The notes below the pieces were generated by a model. It ran no database searches and had not been told where the DNA came from. It saw only the letters and a program-made list of their open reading frames with translations. The position numbers and the translations under genes were made by a program. Of a DNA stretch of 64,000 bases, positions 50,864-60,891 are shown piece after piece. This stretch comes from Flavobacterium sp. GSB-24 (GTDB lineage Bacteria > Bacteroidota > Bacteroidia > Flavobacteriales > Flavobacteriaceae). Numbering within the stretch: the stretch's first letter is position 1; each line of letters opens with the position of its first letter. The stretch spans positions 868,001 to 932,000 of the forward strand of contig NZ_AP027043.1 in the NCBI RefSeq assembly GCF_027924665.1, given 5' to 3'.

Positions 50864-51517
50864 TTACTTCACCCCTTCCCACTCAGCATAAAACTGCGCA
50901 AGAAATGTTTCCATAAACTGATGTCTTTCGGCAGCGATTTGTTTTCCTTTTTCGGTATTCATTTTATCTTTTAAAAGTAGAAGCTTTTCGTAGAAATGAT
51001 TTATTGTTGGAGCATTGTTTTTCTTGTACTCTTCTTTTGTCATATTGGTTACTGGAGCAATTTCAGGATTGTACAAAGCTCTGTTTTTAAATCCGCCATA
51101 ATTGAATGCCCTTGCAACACCAATTGCACCGATTGCATCTAATCGATCTGCATCCTGAACGATATCCAATTCGACAGAAGAGAATTTCTTTTCGAAATTT
51201 CCGCCTTTATAAGAGATATTTTCGATGATATTGACAACATGCGTAATTATATCTTCTGAAACATTTTCTGTCTCTAAAAATGCTCTCGCTGTTTTTGGAC
51301 CGATAGTTTCATCCCCATTATGAAATTTACTGTCAGCAATATCATGAAGCAAAGCTCCCAGCTGGACAACTGTTAGCTCACAAACGGTATCTTTTGCTAT
51401 TAAAAGTGCATTTTTATACACGCGTTCGATATGAAACCAATCGTGTCCGCCTTCGGCATCGTTCAGTTTTTCTTTTACGAAAGCAATGGTTTTATTTATT
51501 AGTTCAGAAGTATTCAT
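50864..51517 (-). CDS. HD-domain phosphohydrolase
   Basis: A 217-residue soluble HD hydrolase of the YedJ-like group. The metal ligands are seen in GHDWFHIERVYKNA (His24 and His28 region), LLHDIADSKF (His-Asp pair, about 54-55) and QDADRLDAIGAIGVARAF (Asp, about 117). It likely hydrolyses a nucleotide or phosphate ester; substrate unknown. Leader with repeated AATCTGC words upstream on the minus strand. Confidence 0.9.
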   Translation of the reverse strand: MNTSELINKTIAFVKEKLNDAEGGHDWFHIERVYKNALLIAKDTVCELTVVQLGALLHDIADSKFHNGDETIGPKTARAFLETENVSEDIITHVVNIIENISYKGGNFEKKFSSVELDIVQDADRLDAIGAIGVARAFNYGGFKNRALYNPEIAPVTNMTKEEYKKNNAPTINHFYEKLLLLKDKMNTEKGKQIAAERHQFMETFLAQFYAEWEGVK

Positions 51518-51699
51518 GAATTATATTATTTGAATTTCTCGCAGATCATGCAGATTAAGCAGATTTACGAAAGGTTTGTATTAAATAAAAAATGCTGATT
51601 GTTAGAGTTTTGAAAATCTAACCATCAACATTTTTCAATATCAAAATCAATTGCAAAACTCAATTTTAAATATAAAATATAAAATCTGCAATCTAAAAT

Positions 51700-52692
51700 T
51701 TACAATCTCGCTGGTTCAACCCATTTAAAGATGTGTGATTCTTGCGGAATAACAATTCTTTCTGATATTCTTGCCATACGAGCTGGTAATTTCATTAAGT
51801 AATCGCGTGCTTTCTCAGCCTCATCAGTCAAATTGGTAATTTTATCAATTTCCCATTTGTTCATTAATTTCTGCATAATATCAACATAATCATTTGCAGT
51901 ATAAACCCCGATACGCTGTGCAGAATCTGAAAACTGCTCAAATGCTGAACTAATTTTTTGTCCAGATTCTCTCAAGAAATGAGCCGGCATAACGATTTTC
52001 TGCTTCATCATGTATTGAAAAGCAAGCATCATTTCACTTGGATCAACTTGGAAAATTCTAGTTACAAATTCGCTGTATGCATGATGGTGGCGCATTTCGT
52101 CACCTGCAATCATTTTACACATTTTAGACAACTTGTTATCGCCAAATTTCTTTGCGATCTGCGCTACTCTATTGTGAGAAACATAAGTTGCTAATTCCTG
52201 GAAACTCGTGTATACAAAGTTTTTGTACGGGTCAGTTCCAGTTCCAATATCAAAACCGTCGTTGATTAAATGCTGCGTAGTCATTTCGATTTCACGCATG
52301 TTCACACGACCAGACAAATACAGGTATTTATTTAAAAGATCTCCGTGGCGGTTTTCTTCTCCGGTCCATTGACGGATCCATTTAGACCAACCGTTACCAC
52401 CATTTTCTACTTGATCTACTCCTTCGACATCCATTAACCAAGACTCATATGTAGGCAAAGCTTCTTCGGTGATGGTATCACCTACAAGCGTAACCCAGAA
52501 ATCGTATGGTAATTCTTTAGCAATCTCGCGTAGTTCTCTTACCTCTTCGAAGAAATTTTCTCCTTCAGAATTTGGTAAAAAATCAGATGGCTGCCAAATT
52601 TTTTCCACTGGAATTAAATACTGTTCAACGAAGCTATCCACGTTTTTTTCCAAAAACTGCATTACTTCTAATCTAATGTTTTTTATAGACAT
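51700..52692 (-). CDS. Acyl-ACP desaturase
   Basis: A 330-residue soluble di-iron desaturase (stearoyl-ACP desaturase type) that makes unsaturated fatty acids. The two EExxH-type iron motifs are EENRHGDLL (about residues 112-120) and DEMRHHHAYSEF (about 198-209). Plant-like family, common in Bacteroidetes and actinobacteria. It follows plsC by 45 bases on the same strand, which fits membrane lipid synthesis. Confidence 0.93.
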   Translation of the reverse strand: MSIKNIRLEVMQFLEKNVDSFVEQYLIPVEKIWQPSDFLPNSEGENFFEEVRELREIAKELPYDFWVTLVGDTITEEALPTYESWLMDVEGVDQVENGGNGWSKWIRQWTGEENRHGDLLNKYLYLSGRVNMREIEMTTQHLINDGFDIGTGTDPYKNFVYTSFQELATYVSHNRVAQIAKKFGDNKLSKMCKMIAGDEMRHHHAYSEFVTRIFQVDPSEMMLAFQYMMKQKIVMPAHFLRESGQKISSAFEQFSDSAQRIGVYTANDYVDIMQKLMNKWEIDKITNLTDEAEKARDYLMKLPARMARISERIVIPQESHIFKWVEPARL

Positions 52693-52737
52693 TACTTATT
52701 ATAGATTTGGGTTGTACGTTTTAGCTCGGACTAAAAC

Positions 52738-53484
52738 TTAAACCTGTTTATACTCATTTATTCCTTCTTTAACCGCTCTTTCCGTAATCTCCATAAGCTC
52801 TTCAAATTTGTAATCTTTGACAGCTAAAGCTTTATGAGCCGTAAATTTCAGGTGATTTCCTAAACCAACAGGAAAGAAACCAAATTTTACCATTTTCCAA
52901 GAATTATTAATACTAACCGGTACAACATATGCAGACGGCGCATATTTGCATAAAATTTTCAGACCGCTTTGCGCGAATTCTTTTGGTTTTCCTGTTTTGC
53001 TTCTTGTTCCTTCTGGGAAGATAACGGCAGATCTTGTATTTTTTTCGATATATTCAGACAAGCCTTTGATAACTGGTATCGCTTGTTTAGGGTCTTTACG
53101 GTCAATTAAGACAGATCCTCCGTATTTCAAATTAAAAGAAACACTTGGAATTCCGCTTCCTAATTCCTTCTTACTTACAAATTTACAATGAAAACGTCTA
53201 AAGTACCAAATCATTGCGACTATATCGTACATACTTTGATGATTGGCTACAAAAATGATCGGCACTCCTGTCGGAATTGTCTCTCTATTTTCGATTGTAT
53301 ATCTTGTTCCCACAAGATTTGTACATTTTAAAAGGCAGAAATTTAAATAATCTACACTTTTTTTATGAGCCTGGTAACCAAATAAATTTAAGCAAATCCA
53401 TTGAATGGGATGAAAAACAGCCAAACATAAACCAAATAATAAATAATAAATTACCGATATTGGATAAGAAATAATTTTTTCCAT
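52738..53484 (-). CDS. plsC: 1-acyl-sn-glycerol-3-phosphate acyltransferase
   Basis: A 248-residue PlsC-family enzyme making phosphatidic acid. N-terminal hydrophobic segment (about 5-30), catalytic NHQSMYD (NHxxxD, about residues 80-86), and FPEGTRSKTG (about 155-164) for phosphate binding. Upstream member of a pair with the acyl-ACP desaturase. Confidence 0.94.
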   Translation of the reverse strand: MEKIISYPISVIYYLLFGLCLAVFHPIQWICLNLFGYQAHKKSVDYLNFCLLKCTNLVGTRYTIENRETIPTGVPIIFVANHQSMYDIVAMIWYFRRFHCKFVSKKELGSGIPSVSFNLKYGGSVLIDRKDPKQAIPVIKGLSEYIEKNTRSAVIFPEGTRSKTGKPKEFAQSGLKILCKYAPSAYVVPVSINNSWKMVKFGFFPVGLGNHLKFTAHKALAVKDYKFEELMEITERAVKEGINEYKQV

Positions 53485-53570
53485 GCTTCAAAAATTAATG
53501 CGCAAAAGTAATAAATATATTTTTAGACTTATTAAAATTGAAAACAATAACCGTTTTTCTGGTTTAATTG

Positions 53571-53578
53571 TACCTTTG
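53571..53578 (+). promoter_or_regulatory. -7 box of rnpA
   Basis: TACCTTTG fits TAnnTTTG, 31 bases before the ATG of rnpA, followed by CAG. Confidence 0.6.
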
Positions 53579-53609
53579 CAGTAAAATTTGCAAATTTTTT
53601 CTGAATTAA

Positions 53610-54014
53610 ATGAACTTCACTTACCCTAAAAACGAGCGTTTAAAAAGCAAAACCATTATTGGATTATTATTTTCTGATGGTAAATCGGTATCTAAATATC
53701 CGCTTCGTTTGGTTTACCGTCAAGCGGAAGAAAATTCAGAAGAACAAACAAAAATTGGTGTTTCGGTTTCTAAGAAATATTTCAAAAAAGCCGTTGATAG
53801 AAATTACTTCAAAAGAGTTTTAAGAGAAACGTACCGTTTGAACAAAAATCTGCTTTTAGATAATTTGGATCAGCCTTATTCAATAATGCTTTTTTATCAA
53901 ACCAAAGACAAATTATCCTATGCAGAAATTAACACCAAAATGATTCAATTGTTTGAGAAATTTACAGCTCAAATAAACAAATCTCAAGATTTTGAACAGA
54001 AAAGTGAATCGTAA
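53610..54014 (+). CDS. rnpA: Ribonuclease P protein component
   Basis: A 134-residue basic protein that helps the RNase P RNA cut tRNA 5' leaders. The RNR motif is in DRNYFKRVLRETYR (about residues 58-71), preceded by KIGVSVSKKYFKKAV. rpmH, the usual upstream neighbour in other phyla, is not here. The next gene, a DUF4349 lipoprotein, follows after 70 bases. Confidence 0.95.
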   Translation: MNFTYPKNERLKSKTIIGLLFSDGKSVSKYPLRLVYRQAEENSEEQTKIGVSVSKKYFKKAVDRNYFKRVLRETYRLNKNLLLDNLDQPYSIMLFYQTKDKLSYAEINTKMIQLFEKFTAQINKSQDFEQKSES

Positions 54015-54084
54015 ATTTCAAAACGTAAGATTAATAATCAAATTAGACAAAAAAATCGTAGTTTTAGCTCTAAATTGAAATTTT

Positions 54085-54936
54085 ATGCGTCACATTTTCT
54101 TTTTATCTTTTTTGTTTTTAATTCTTTTTGGATGTAAAAAAGCAAACGCTGTAAATGACGAAGCTTATGCAATTCAAAGTGTACAAATGCCTGCAAAAGC
54201 AGAAAATGTTGCTTATGACAAAAAGCCAAGTCCGAACGATGCTCCGCCGCCTCCACCGCCGCCTAAAGTAGATGAAAAAATCGAACAAAAAATCATAAAA
54301 GAAGCAACTTTAAAATTTGAAACTGATAATTTAGAAAATTCTTTCAGTCAAATTCAAAAAGCTGCGTTGACTAGTAAAGCCAGAATCATAAACGATTCTG
54401 AAGGAAAGGATTTTGCAACTGTTTTTAGAAATCTAACGATAAAAGTACCAAGTCAGAATTTCGATCGTTTTATAAGTGATATTTCTAAAGGTGTTTCTTA
54501 TTTTGAAGTTAAAACTATTTCTGCTGAAGATGTTACAGAACAATATATCGATCTGACTTCTCGATTAAAAACCAAGAAAAAACTAGAAGAACGTTATCTT
54601 GAAATTCTAAAAAAAGCGAACAAAGTCAGTGAAATTTTAGAGATTGAAGAACAAATTTCTGCTATTCGCGAGGAAATCGAATCTAAAGAAGGTCAGCTGA
54701 AATATCTGGAAAGCCGAGTTTCTGAAAGTACTGTTACTATTGAATTTTATAAAACAATACCTGAAAAAGAAGGTGTTAAAATATCATACGGTTCAAAACT
54801 TGGAACCGCAATTAAATCAGGATTTTTTAGTTTATCCGATTTATTAATTTCATTATTAAGCGTTTGGCCATTTGTCATTCTGTTTTTTGTATTTGCCTAT
54901 TTTATTAGAAAAAGATTAAAAAGAAGAAAAAAATAA
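54085..54936 (+). CDS. DUF4349 lipoprotein
   Basis: A 283-residue lipoprotein (lipobox LFGC, Cys17) with a proline-run PPPPPPPK (about residues 53-60), an extracytoplasmic domain containing a long coiled coil (about 155-215, LTSRLKTKKKLEERYLEIL) and a C-terminal membrane helix (about 255-277) with basic tail. This is the DUF4349 plan. Lipid anchor at one end and helix at the other suggest a bridging or scaffolding role. It precedes the S41 protease gene by five bases. Confidence 0.9.
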   Translation: MRHIFFLSFLFLILFGCKKANAVNDEAYAIQSVQMPAKAENVAYDKKPSPNDAPPPPPPPKVDEKIEQKIIKEATLKFETDNLENSFSQIQKAALTSKARIINDSEGKDFATVFRNLTIKVPSQNFDRFISDISKGVSYFEVKTISAEDVTEQYIDLTSRLKTKKKLEERYLEILKKANKVSEILEIEEQISAIREEIESKEGQLKYLESRVSESTVTIEFYKTIPEKEGVKISYGSKLGTAIKSGFFSLSDLLISLLSVWPFVILFFVFAYFIRKRLKRRKK

Positions 54937-54941
54937 TAATC

Positions 54942-56579
54942 ATGTATCCGTATTTCAAAAAGAAATTTATTATACCTGTCGCTGCTGCGGGAATGTTGTT
55001 TGTTGGAACCAGTTTTAAAGAAGATTTTTTTGAAATTGCCAAACAGATCGAGATTTTTACGACTTTGTTTAAAGCAGTAAACACCAATTATGTAGACGAA
55101 ACGAATCCTGGCGATTTGATGGATAAAGCGATCAAAAGCATGTTGGGAAGTTTAGACCCGTATACGGTTTACTTTAACGAACAAGATGTAGTGAACTTTA
55201 AAATCAACAATACTGGAGAATATACTGGCATTGGTGCTTTAATCTCAAGGAAAAAAGATCGCTTAATTGTTCGCGAACCTTATAAAAATTATCCTGCCGA
55301 TAAAGCCGGACTAAAAGCGGGCGACGAAATTATTCAAATTGGAGATGTTTTGATTGCGGATTTTAAAGATGATGCTTCTCAACTTTTGAAGGGAACGAAA
55401 AATACTAAAATCAATATTAAATATCTACGTCAGGGCAAACCTTATACTACTGTTTTGGTTTTGGATGAAGTAGACATTAAATCGGTTCCTTTTTACGGAA
55501 AAATTGATGATAAAACAGGTTATATTGTTTTGGCGCACTTTAGCAGAAAAGCTTCTAACGAGGTTAAAGATGCTCTTGAAAAGTTAAAAGCCGACGGAGC
55601 GAAACAAATTGTTTTAGATTTAAGAGGAAACCCTGGAGGTTTATTGAACGAAGCGATTGATATCTGTAATTTATTTGTACCTAAGAATGAAGTAATTGTA
55701 ACTACTAAATCACGAATAGAAAAACACAATAATACTTATAAAACTCAGAAAGAACCTGTAGATACAGAGATTCCATTGGCAATTTTAGTAAACGGAAGAA
55801 GTGCTTCTGCGTCTGAAATTGTTTCTGGTGCTTTACAGGATTTAGACCGAGCGGTTATTTTAGGAAGCAGAAGTTTCGGAAAAGGTTTGGTACAGCGTTC
55901 GGTTGACCTTACTTACGGAACGCAGTTAAAAGTTACTATTTCGAGATATTATACTCCGTCTGGAAGATGTATTCAGGCATTGGATTATGCTCATAAAGAC
56001 AAAAACGGCGTGGCACTAAAAACTGATGCTAAAAATTTTAATGCTTTTAAAACCAGAAAAGGCAGAACAGTTTATGACGGCGGTGGAGTTTTACCAGATA
56101 TTGAATTAGAAGAAACTAAAACCAGCGCAATTGCAACAGCTTTAATTAAAAATGATGGCGTTTTTGATTATGCAACAACTTACTACTACAAAAATCCGAA
56201 TTTGGGAGATAAAATCCCAACCATAACAGACGCAGATTATAGTTCTTTTAAACAATTTTTGAAAGCAAATAAAATCACATTTGATACCGAAACTGAAGTG
56301 GCTTTGAAAAACACTTTAGCGGCTGCTAAAAATGAAAAAATAGACGAAACAATTGCTCCTGAATATCAGCAGTTATTGGCCGCTTTAGAAAAAAGTGAAA
56401 CCACTTTGCTGGATAAAAATCAGAAAGAAATTAAAAACATGATCCAAGAAGAATTGATTAAGAGATATCAATATCAAGAAGGTTTGTATCAGTTTTATAT
56501 CAAAAACAATTCTGAAATTAAAAGAGCAGTTAGTGTATTAAATAACCAAACAGAATATAAAACGATTTTAAAGATGTAG
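54942..56579 (+). CDS. S41 family C-terminal processing protease
   Basis: A 545-residue periplasmic protease. N-terminal signal/anchor (about 1-22), PDZ domain (about 90-165, GIGALISRKKDRLIV ... KAGLKAGDEIIQIGD), then the S41 core with the catalytic Ser in GRSASASEIVSGALQDL (about residue 288) and Lys in GSRSFGKGLVQ (about 313), and a long C-terminal helical part. It trims or degrades exported proteins. Cotranscribed with the DUF4349 gene. Confidence 0.94.
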   Translation: MYPYFKKKFIIPVAAAGMLFVGTSFKEDFFEIAKQIEIFTTLFKAVNTNYVDETNPGDLMDKAIKSMLGSLDPYTVYFNEQDVVNFKINNTGEYTGIGALISRKKDRLIVREPYKNYPADKAGLKAGDEIIQIGDVLIADFKDDASQLLKGTKNTKINIKYLRQGKPYTTVLVLDEVDIKSVPFYGKIDDKTGYIVLAHFSRKASNEVKDALEKLKADGAKQIVLDLRGNPGGLLNEAIDICNLFVPKNEVIVTTKSRIEKHNNTYKTQKEPVDTEIPLAILVNGRSASASEIVSGALQDLDRAVILGSRSFGKGLVQRSVDLTYGTQLKVTISRYYTPSGRCIQALDYAHKDKNGVALKTDAKNFNAFKTRKGRTVYDGGGVLPDIELEETKTSAIATALIKNDGVFDYATTYYYKNPNLGDKIPTITDADYSSFKQFLKANKITFDTETEVALKNTLAAAKNEKIDETIAPEYQQLLAALEKSETTLLDKNQKEIKNMIQEELIKRYQYQEGLYQFYIKNNSEIKRAVSVLNNQTEYKTILKM

Positions 56580-56610
56580 TGAATGAAGTCAAATCTTGTG
56601 GAGTATTTAA

Positions 56611-57057
56611 TTACTGTCGAATCATTTCAATATGCGGAATATCATCTTCTAAATACATTTCGCTGGTTTGTACAAAACCGTGGCTTTCGTAAAATTTCTT
56701 TAAATACAACTGTGCTCCGATAGTAATTTTATCTTTTCCAAAGTTTGATTGTATTTGGGAGATAGCTTCACGCATTAAATCATGTCCAAATTTTTTATCT
56801 CTGTAATTGGCATCAACTACCACTCTTCCTATTGAAGCGTTATCAAATGAAATTCCGGCATCGAATAAACGAGAATAAGCTACAATTTTGCCGTCATATT
56901 CGCCAATTAAATGTAGTGCTTTCTTGTCTTTGCCGTCTAAATCCAAATAAACGCAGTTTTGCTCCACTACAAAGATCTCACTTCTTAGTCGGAGCAAATC
57001 ATATAGCTCGTTTACATTTAATGCCTCAAAAGGCTTTATTTTCCATTTTAACTCCAT
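56611..57057 (-). CDS. GNAT acetyltransferase, ElaA type
   Basis: A 148-residue acetyl-CoA-dependent N-acetyltransferase. It begins with the ElaA-like ELYDLLRLRSEIFVVEQNCVYLDLDGKD; the acetyl-CoA loop is IGRVVVDANYRDKKFGHDLM (about residues 77-96), and the C-terminal YLKKFYESHGF completes the fold. Substrate unknown. Convergent with the S41 protease gene, 31 bases apart. Confidence 0.9.
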   Translation of the reverse strand: MELKWKIKPFEALNVNELYDLLRLRSEIFVVEQNCVYLDLDGKDKKALHLIGEYDGKIVAYSRLFDAGISFDNASIGRVVVDANYRDKKFGHDLMREAISQIQSNFGKDKITIGAQLYLKKFYESHGFVQTSEMYLEDDIPHIEMIRQ

Positions 57058-57130
57058 TCTGTATATTGTTTGCTGCTTTTCGTTGTTGTTTATTATAGAA
57101 CAAGCAAAATTACATCAAATATTATCAAAT

Positions 57131-57165
57131 AGAAATCCCGACTACAAATTGTAATCGGGATTTCT
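57131..57165. terminator. Terminator after the DUF1579 gene
   Basis: AGAAATCCCGACTAC pairs with GTAATCGGGATTTCT (one mismatch) around AAATT, with T/A runs outside. On the minus strand it lies 20 bases after the DUF1579 stop. Confidence 0.8.
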
Positions 57166-57185
57166 ATTTTACGCTGTGCTGGAAA

Positions 57186-57827
57186 TTACTTTTTCTTCAT
57201 CACTATTTCCATGCTTTTATATTCTGTTCCATTTTTCGTGTCGTACATTTCCATTTTTCGTGTTGTTGGATCAACAATTGTATATACTTCTCTGTACGGC
57301 GCTTTTTTTCCAGTTACTGGATTTACGACATCTCCTTTAAATTCAATTGTTTTTGTTTTTTCATCATATTTACCAAAAGCGACCATCATACCGGTTCCCA
57401 TATTATCGATAAAAGTGGTTGTATATTCTTTACTGGCGTTGTTGTAGGCCAATGTACTTTTGCCGACAAATGGCGCTCCCATAATTTTTCCTTGGTAATC
57501 TGATTCTTGATAACGCCCTCCTAAAATCATTTTGATATTGGCTACTGAGGTTGTTTTTTCTGGTTTTGCATTCGGCTCATACCAAAAAGTCATATCGCAA
57601 TTCCATGTTCCTACTTCGTCTGTCATTAATTTATGCGGAGCTCCGGGTGTTGCATATGCCTGCCAGGCTTTTGCTTGCGTAGCAGAATCTACTGGTTCTT
57701 CTGCAATTGGTTCTTCAGTTTTAATGCTGTCTGAAACTTTTGTGGTTTCGGTTTCTGTTTTTACTTCCTTTTTACAAGAGATCAAACACAGCACAAACAA
57801 TACTAGTGTTGCGGTTAATTTTTTCAT
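57186..57827 (-). CDS. DUF1579 lipoprotein
   Basis: A 213-residue lipoprotein (lipobox LISC, Cys18), an acidic Thr/Glu/Ser linker to about residue 55, then a DUF1579 domain: PHKLMTDEVGTWNCDMTFWY, ILGGRYQESDYQGKIMGAPF and FIDNMGTGMMVAFGKYDEKT. The domain is a lipocalin-like barrel of unknown ligand. Monocistronic. Confidence 0.88.
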   Translation of the reverse strand: MKKLTATLVLFVLCLISCKKEVKTETETTKVSDSIKTEEPIAEEPVDSATQAKAWQAYATPGAPHKLMTDEVGTWNCDMTFWYEPNAKPEKTTSVANIKMILGGRYQESDYQGKIMGAPFVGKSTLAYNNASKEYTTTFIDNMGTGMMVAFGKYDEKTKTIEFKGDVVNPVTGKKAPYREVYTIVDPTTRKMEMYDTKNGTEYKSMEIVMKKK

Positions 57828-57957
57828 AACTATTTGTTTTTATGTTTGTTACAAACAAAAGTAAGGAAAATATTAGCGTAAATTGCTTCAAGCTACAAGT
57901 TTCAGGTTTTTTGGTACGAGTTAGAATAATTGCCTGCTATAAGCTCAAAACAAAACT

Positions 57958-58926
57958 TTATCTCTTATCAATTTTCACTGATTTGATAATTGCTTCTAAC
58001 TCTAACATTAAATCTCGTTCTTGATTAGATGGCGAGTAACAAAATCCCTCTATAACCAAAAGACGATTATACGTTTTGTCAACAATGGCATAATTAATAA
58101 ATGGTCCTGCCATAAAATCGTTTTTTAATTCCCAGGTTCCTTTTGTTTCAAAAGCATCTTTATTGTCTAATGTAACTTTTGAAAAATAAGGTGCGTAAGC
58201 TTCGCTGGTAATCATTCTTGTGTTAGGCTCACGACCTTTAATGTAACTTCCAACTGAATCTCGCATACGCACAATTGAATTTACAACATCTTTTTTCTTG
58301 TCGAATTTGTGCAAAGGTATTTGGTATACTAGAAGACTTGTATTACCGCTGATAATTTCTTTTTTAAGCCAGATGAAATTCTTTTTATGCAGTACATATT
58401 CATATCCAGTAGGGATTTGTAGATCGATATGGAATTTATTTTTAATGATCGCTGGATTCAATAGTGATTTACTATTGTCTTCCTGAACCTTTTGAATTTC
58501 GGCATCACGAATTTGTTTGATGATCTCTGGAGAGTTTAATTCGATACTACAGATAATATCATCTACTGATTTTCCGTAGATACGGAATGTATTGTGAGGT
58601 AAAGCTTTGCTTCGAATGATTTCGAATTTATCTGATGCCGTTTTTTTAACTACAATAATGCTTCGGCTGTCGGTTACAAAACCTTCAAGTAATCGAGCAG
58701 GATATTGATTGATGGTAAAAAGAGGTTCTTCTTGGGTAAGTCCAAGAACTGGCGAGGCAAATTTATTTCGAATGCTATCACCAACTTCTCCATACCACAG
58801 CTGATCGTCAATAATGATCGAAATGGTATTGGTTTTTCCTGAAACTGAATCGTTTTGCTTTTCGCCTTTGAAGCATGAAATCAGGAAAAATGAAAGTAAT
58901 AGAAATAAAAAATGGGTTTTATTCAT
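57958..58926 (-). CDS. DUF4837 lipoprotein
   Basis: A 322-residue lipoprotein (lipobox LISC, Cys18) typical of Bacteroidetes. SIIIDDQLWYGEVGDSIRNKFASPVLGLTQ at the start of the mature part and FETKGTWELKNDFMAGPFI toward the end fit DUF4837. Function unknown. It lies 46 bases downstream of the LysM transglycosylase gene on the same strand, and may be cotranscribed with it. Confidence 0.85.
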   Translation of the reverse strand: MNKTHFLFLLLSFFLISCFKGEKQNDSVSGKTNTISIIIDDQLWYGEVGDSIRNKFASPVLGLTQEEPLFTINQYPARLLEGFVTDSRSIIVVKKTASDKFEIIRSKALPHNTFRIYGKSVDDIICSIELNSPEIIKQIRDAEIQKVQEDNSKSLLNPAIIKNKFHIDLQIPTGYEYVLHKKNFIWLKKEIISGNTSLLVYQIPLHKFDKKKDVVNSIVRMRDSVGSYIKGREPNTRMITSEAYAPYFSKVTLDNKDAFETKGTWELKNDFMAGPFINYAIVDKTYNRLLVIEGFCYSPSNQERDLMLELEAIIKSVKIDKR

Positions 58927-58972
58927 TTTCTTAATTTATGAAATAAAACCCAAATTTAATAAGATTATTCTA

Positions 58973-60781
58973 TTATCCGTTTATTTTAAGTTTCATTCCC
59001 GGTTTAATATCTTCATCTTTAATACCATTCCATTTTTTAATATCTGAAATTGTTACTCCAGGATATTTTTTAGAAATACTGTATAAAGAGTCTCCTTTTT
59101 TAACGTAATAATCTTCACCCATATTTTTAGAAACTGCTTTTTTCTTGAATGAATCAACTGAAGTTGATGCAATTGCTGTTGAAGCCGGCTCTTCTATTAT
59201 TGGAGACGCTTTTGAAATAATAAGCGTTTTTCCTAAACCAATATTATTTGAAGTTAAATTATTAAGTTCTTTTAACTCCGCAATAGTCATACCGAATTTT
59301 TTGGCAATACTTCCTAAATTATCTCCAGCAGCTACAACATAGTCTTGTGGTACTGTAGTTGATTTTTCTTTATCATCTGCAGATGCAATTGCTTCTTCTT
59401 TGTCTATAACTGGATTTGTTTTAACTGGAGCAGTTTCTTCAGATTTAATTTTAAGACTTCTTCCAACTGCAACTGCATTAGTTTTAATGTTATTCCATTT
59501 TTTTAACTCACTAATACTCACATTATATTTTGATGCAATTGCTCCTAAATTATCTCCTTTTCTAACTTTGTAAAATTCGTAATCGCTATTGTCAATTGCT
59601 GCAGGTTTAGCTGCCGGCTTAGCTTTTGGAGCGTATTTTACTGCAAGTCTTGATGATGTTGATCTAAATTCTGTATCGTGCTTAACGTAAGCATAAATTT
59701 GATTTTCGTTGGAAACAAATGTTGCTATTTTATCTTTTGGAAGACGAATAAAATGTTGTTCTCCTTGATAGAAAGGAATGACATTCATTTTATAAGATGG
59801 ATTTAAAAGCTGAATCTGAGATTGCGGCATGTCTAATAAATCAGCAAGTTGTTTAAAAGACATTTGATTTTTAATTGCTATTGTATCTGTTTCAAAGTTT
59901 TTAACAACAGCTCTTTCTGGGTTAATTCCGTGTTCTTTATGATATTCAAAAAGATACATTGTTGCTAAGAAAGCGGGAACATAACCTTGAGTTTCTTTTG
60001 GAAGGTAATTGCGAATGTCCCAATATTTAGTTTTTCCGCCAGAACGACGAATTGCTTTGGTAACATTTCCAGGACCTGAATTGTAAGATGCTAAAACCAG
60101 TTCCCAGTCACCAAAAATATTGAACATTTTGGTCATGTATTCAGAACATGCGGCTGTAGCTTTAAGAGGATCACTTCTTTCATCGATGTAAGAATCGATT
60201 TTTAAAGCGTATTGTTTTCCGGTTCCGTACATAAACTGCCAAAGTCCCGTGGCGCCCATTTTAGAAACTGCTTTAGGATTTAAAGCAGATTCTACAACGG
60301 CTAAATATTTTATTTCCAAAGGAACATTTTGTTTGGCAAAAGCATCCTCGAAGATTGGGAAATAATATTCTGATAAAGCCATTAATCGAGAAAACGATTT
60401 TTTACGGTTCTTAAGAAATGACTTTATTATATTTTCTAAACCTTGATTGTATTCTATCTCAAAAGGTGATTTCTGATTCATTGCCGCTAAACGCTGTTTG
60501 AGCAATTCTGTTGGCAGTTCTTCATCGACAGTGACATCTTTATTAATTGTTTGAATGTCTTTTGTTAAATCGTCATAAATGTCAAGACTAACTAATTCAT
60601 TCATCCATAAACTATCAACTTTTGTAGCTAACTGGTCTCTTTTGAATGTGCTTTTGATAGAATCTAAATACGACAACTTAATGTCTTGCTTTATCTCTCT
60701 AGAAAATTCTGCAGATTCCTGCGCGAACATCGACATAGAGAACAAAGCTGTAACCACTAAGGATATTTTCTTTACAATCAT
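58973..60781 (-). CDS. Lytic transglycosylase with three LysM domains (MltD type)
   Basis: A 602-residue exported peptidoglycan enzyme. Signal peptide MIVKKISLVVTALFSMSMFAQ; GH23 transglycosylase domain (about 145-300) with the catalytic Glu in AVVESALNPKAVSKMGATGLWQFM (about residue 164); then LysM domains at about 400, 480 and 555 (GDNLGAIASKYNVS, GDNLGSIAKKFGMT, GDSLYSISKKYPGV) joined by Ser/Thr/Pro-rich linkers. Start is ATG 60781; an in-frame TTG at 60838 lies on the promoter. Confidence 0.95.
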   Translation of the reverse strand: MIVKKISLVVTALFSMSMFAQESAEFSREIKQDIKLSYLDSIKSTFKRDQLATKVDSLWMNELVSLDIYDDLTKDIQTINKDVTVDEELPTELLKQRLAAMNQKSPFEIEYNQGLENIIKSFLKNRKKSFSRLMALSEYYFPIFEDAFAKQNVPLEIKYLAVVESALNPKAVSKMGATGLWQFMYGTGKQYALKIDSYIDERSDPLKATAACSEYMTKMFNIFGDWELVLASYNSGPGNVTKAIRRSGGKTKYWDIRNYLPKETQGYVPAFLATMYLFEYHKEHGINPERAVVKNFETDTIAIKNQMSFKQLADLLDMPQSQIQLLNPSYKMNVIPFYQGEQHFIRLPKDKIATFVSNENQIYAYVKHDTEFRSTSSRLAVKYAPKAKPAAKPAAIDNSDYEFYKVRKGDNLGAIASKYNVSISELKKWNNIKTNAVAVGRSLKIKSEETAPVKTNPVIDKEEAIASADDKEKSTTVPQDYVVAAGDNLGSIAKKFGMTIAELKELNNLTSNNIGLGKTLIISKASPIIEEPASTAIASTSVDSFKKKAVSKNMGEDYYVKKGDSLYSISKKYPGVTISDIKKWNGIKDEDIKPGMKLKING

Positions 60782-60835
60782 ATAACATTTTTTTAAAATT
60801 CTGTAACTCAAAGAATTATAGGAACTGTATTTTTG

Positions 60836-60843
60836 CAAATCTA
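60836..60843 (-). promoter_or_regulatory. -7 box of the transglycosylase gene
   Basis: Minus-strand TAGATTTG, TAnnTTTG match, about 55 bases before the ATG. Confidence 0.5.
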
Positions 60844-60891
60844 AGCCCTTTATTGAAGAAAACTATGTAAAAAAATGTTAATTGTGATATT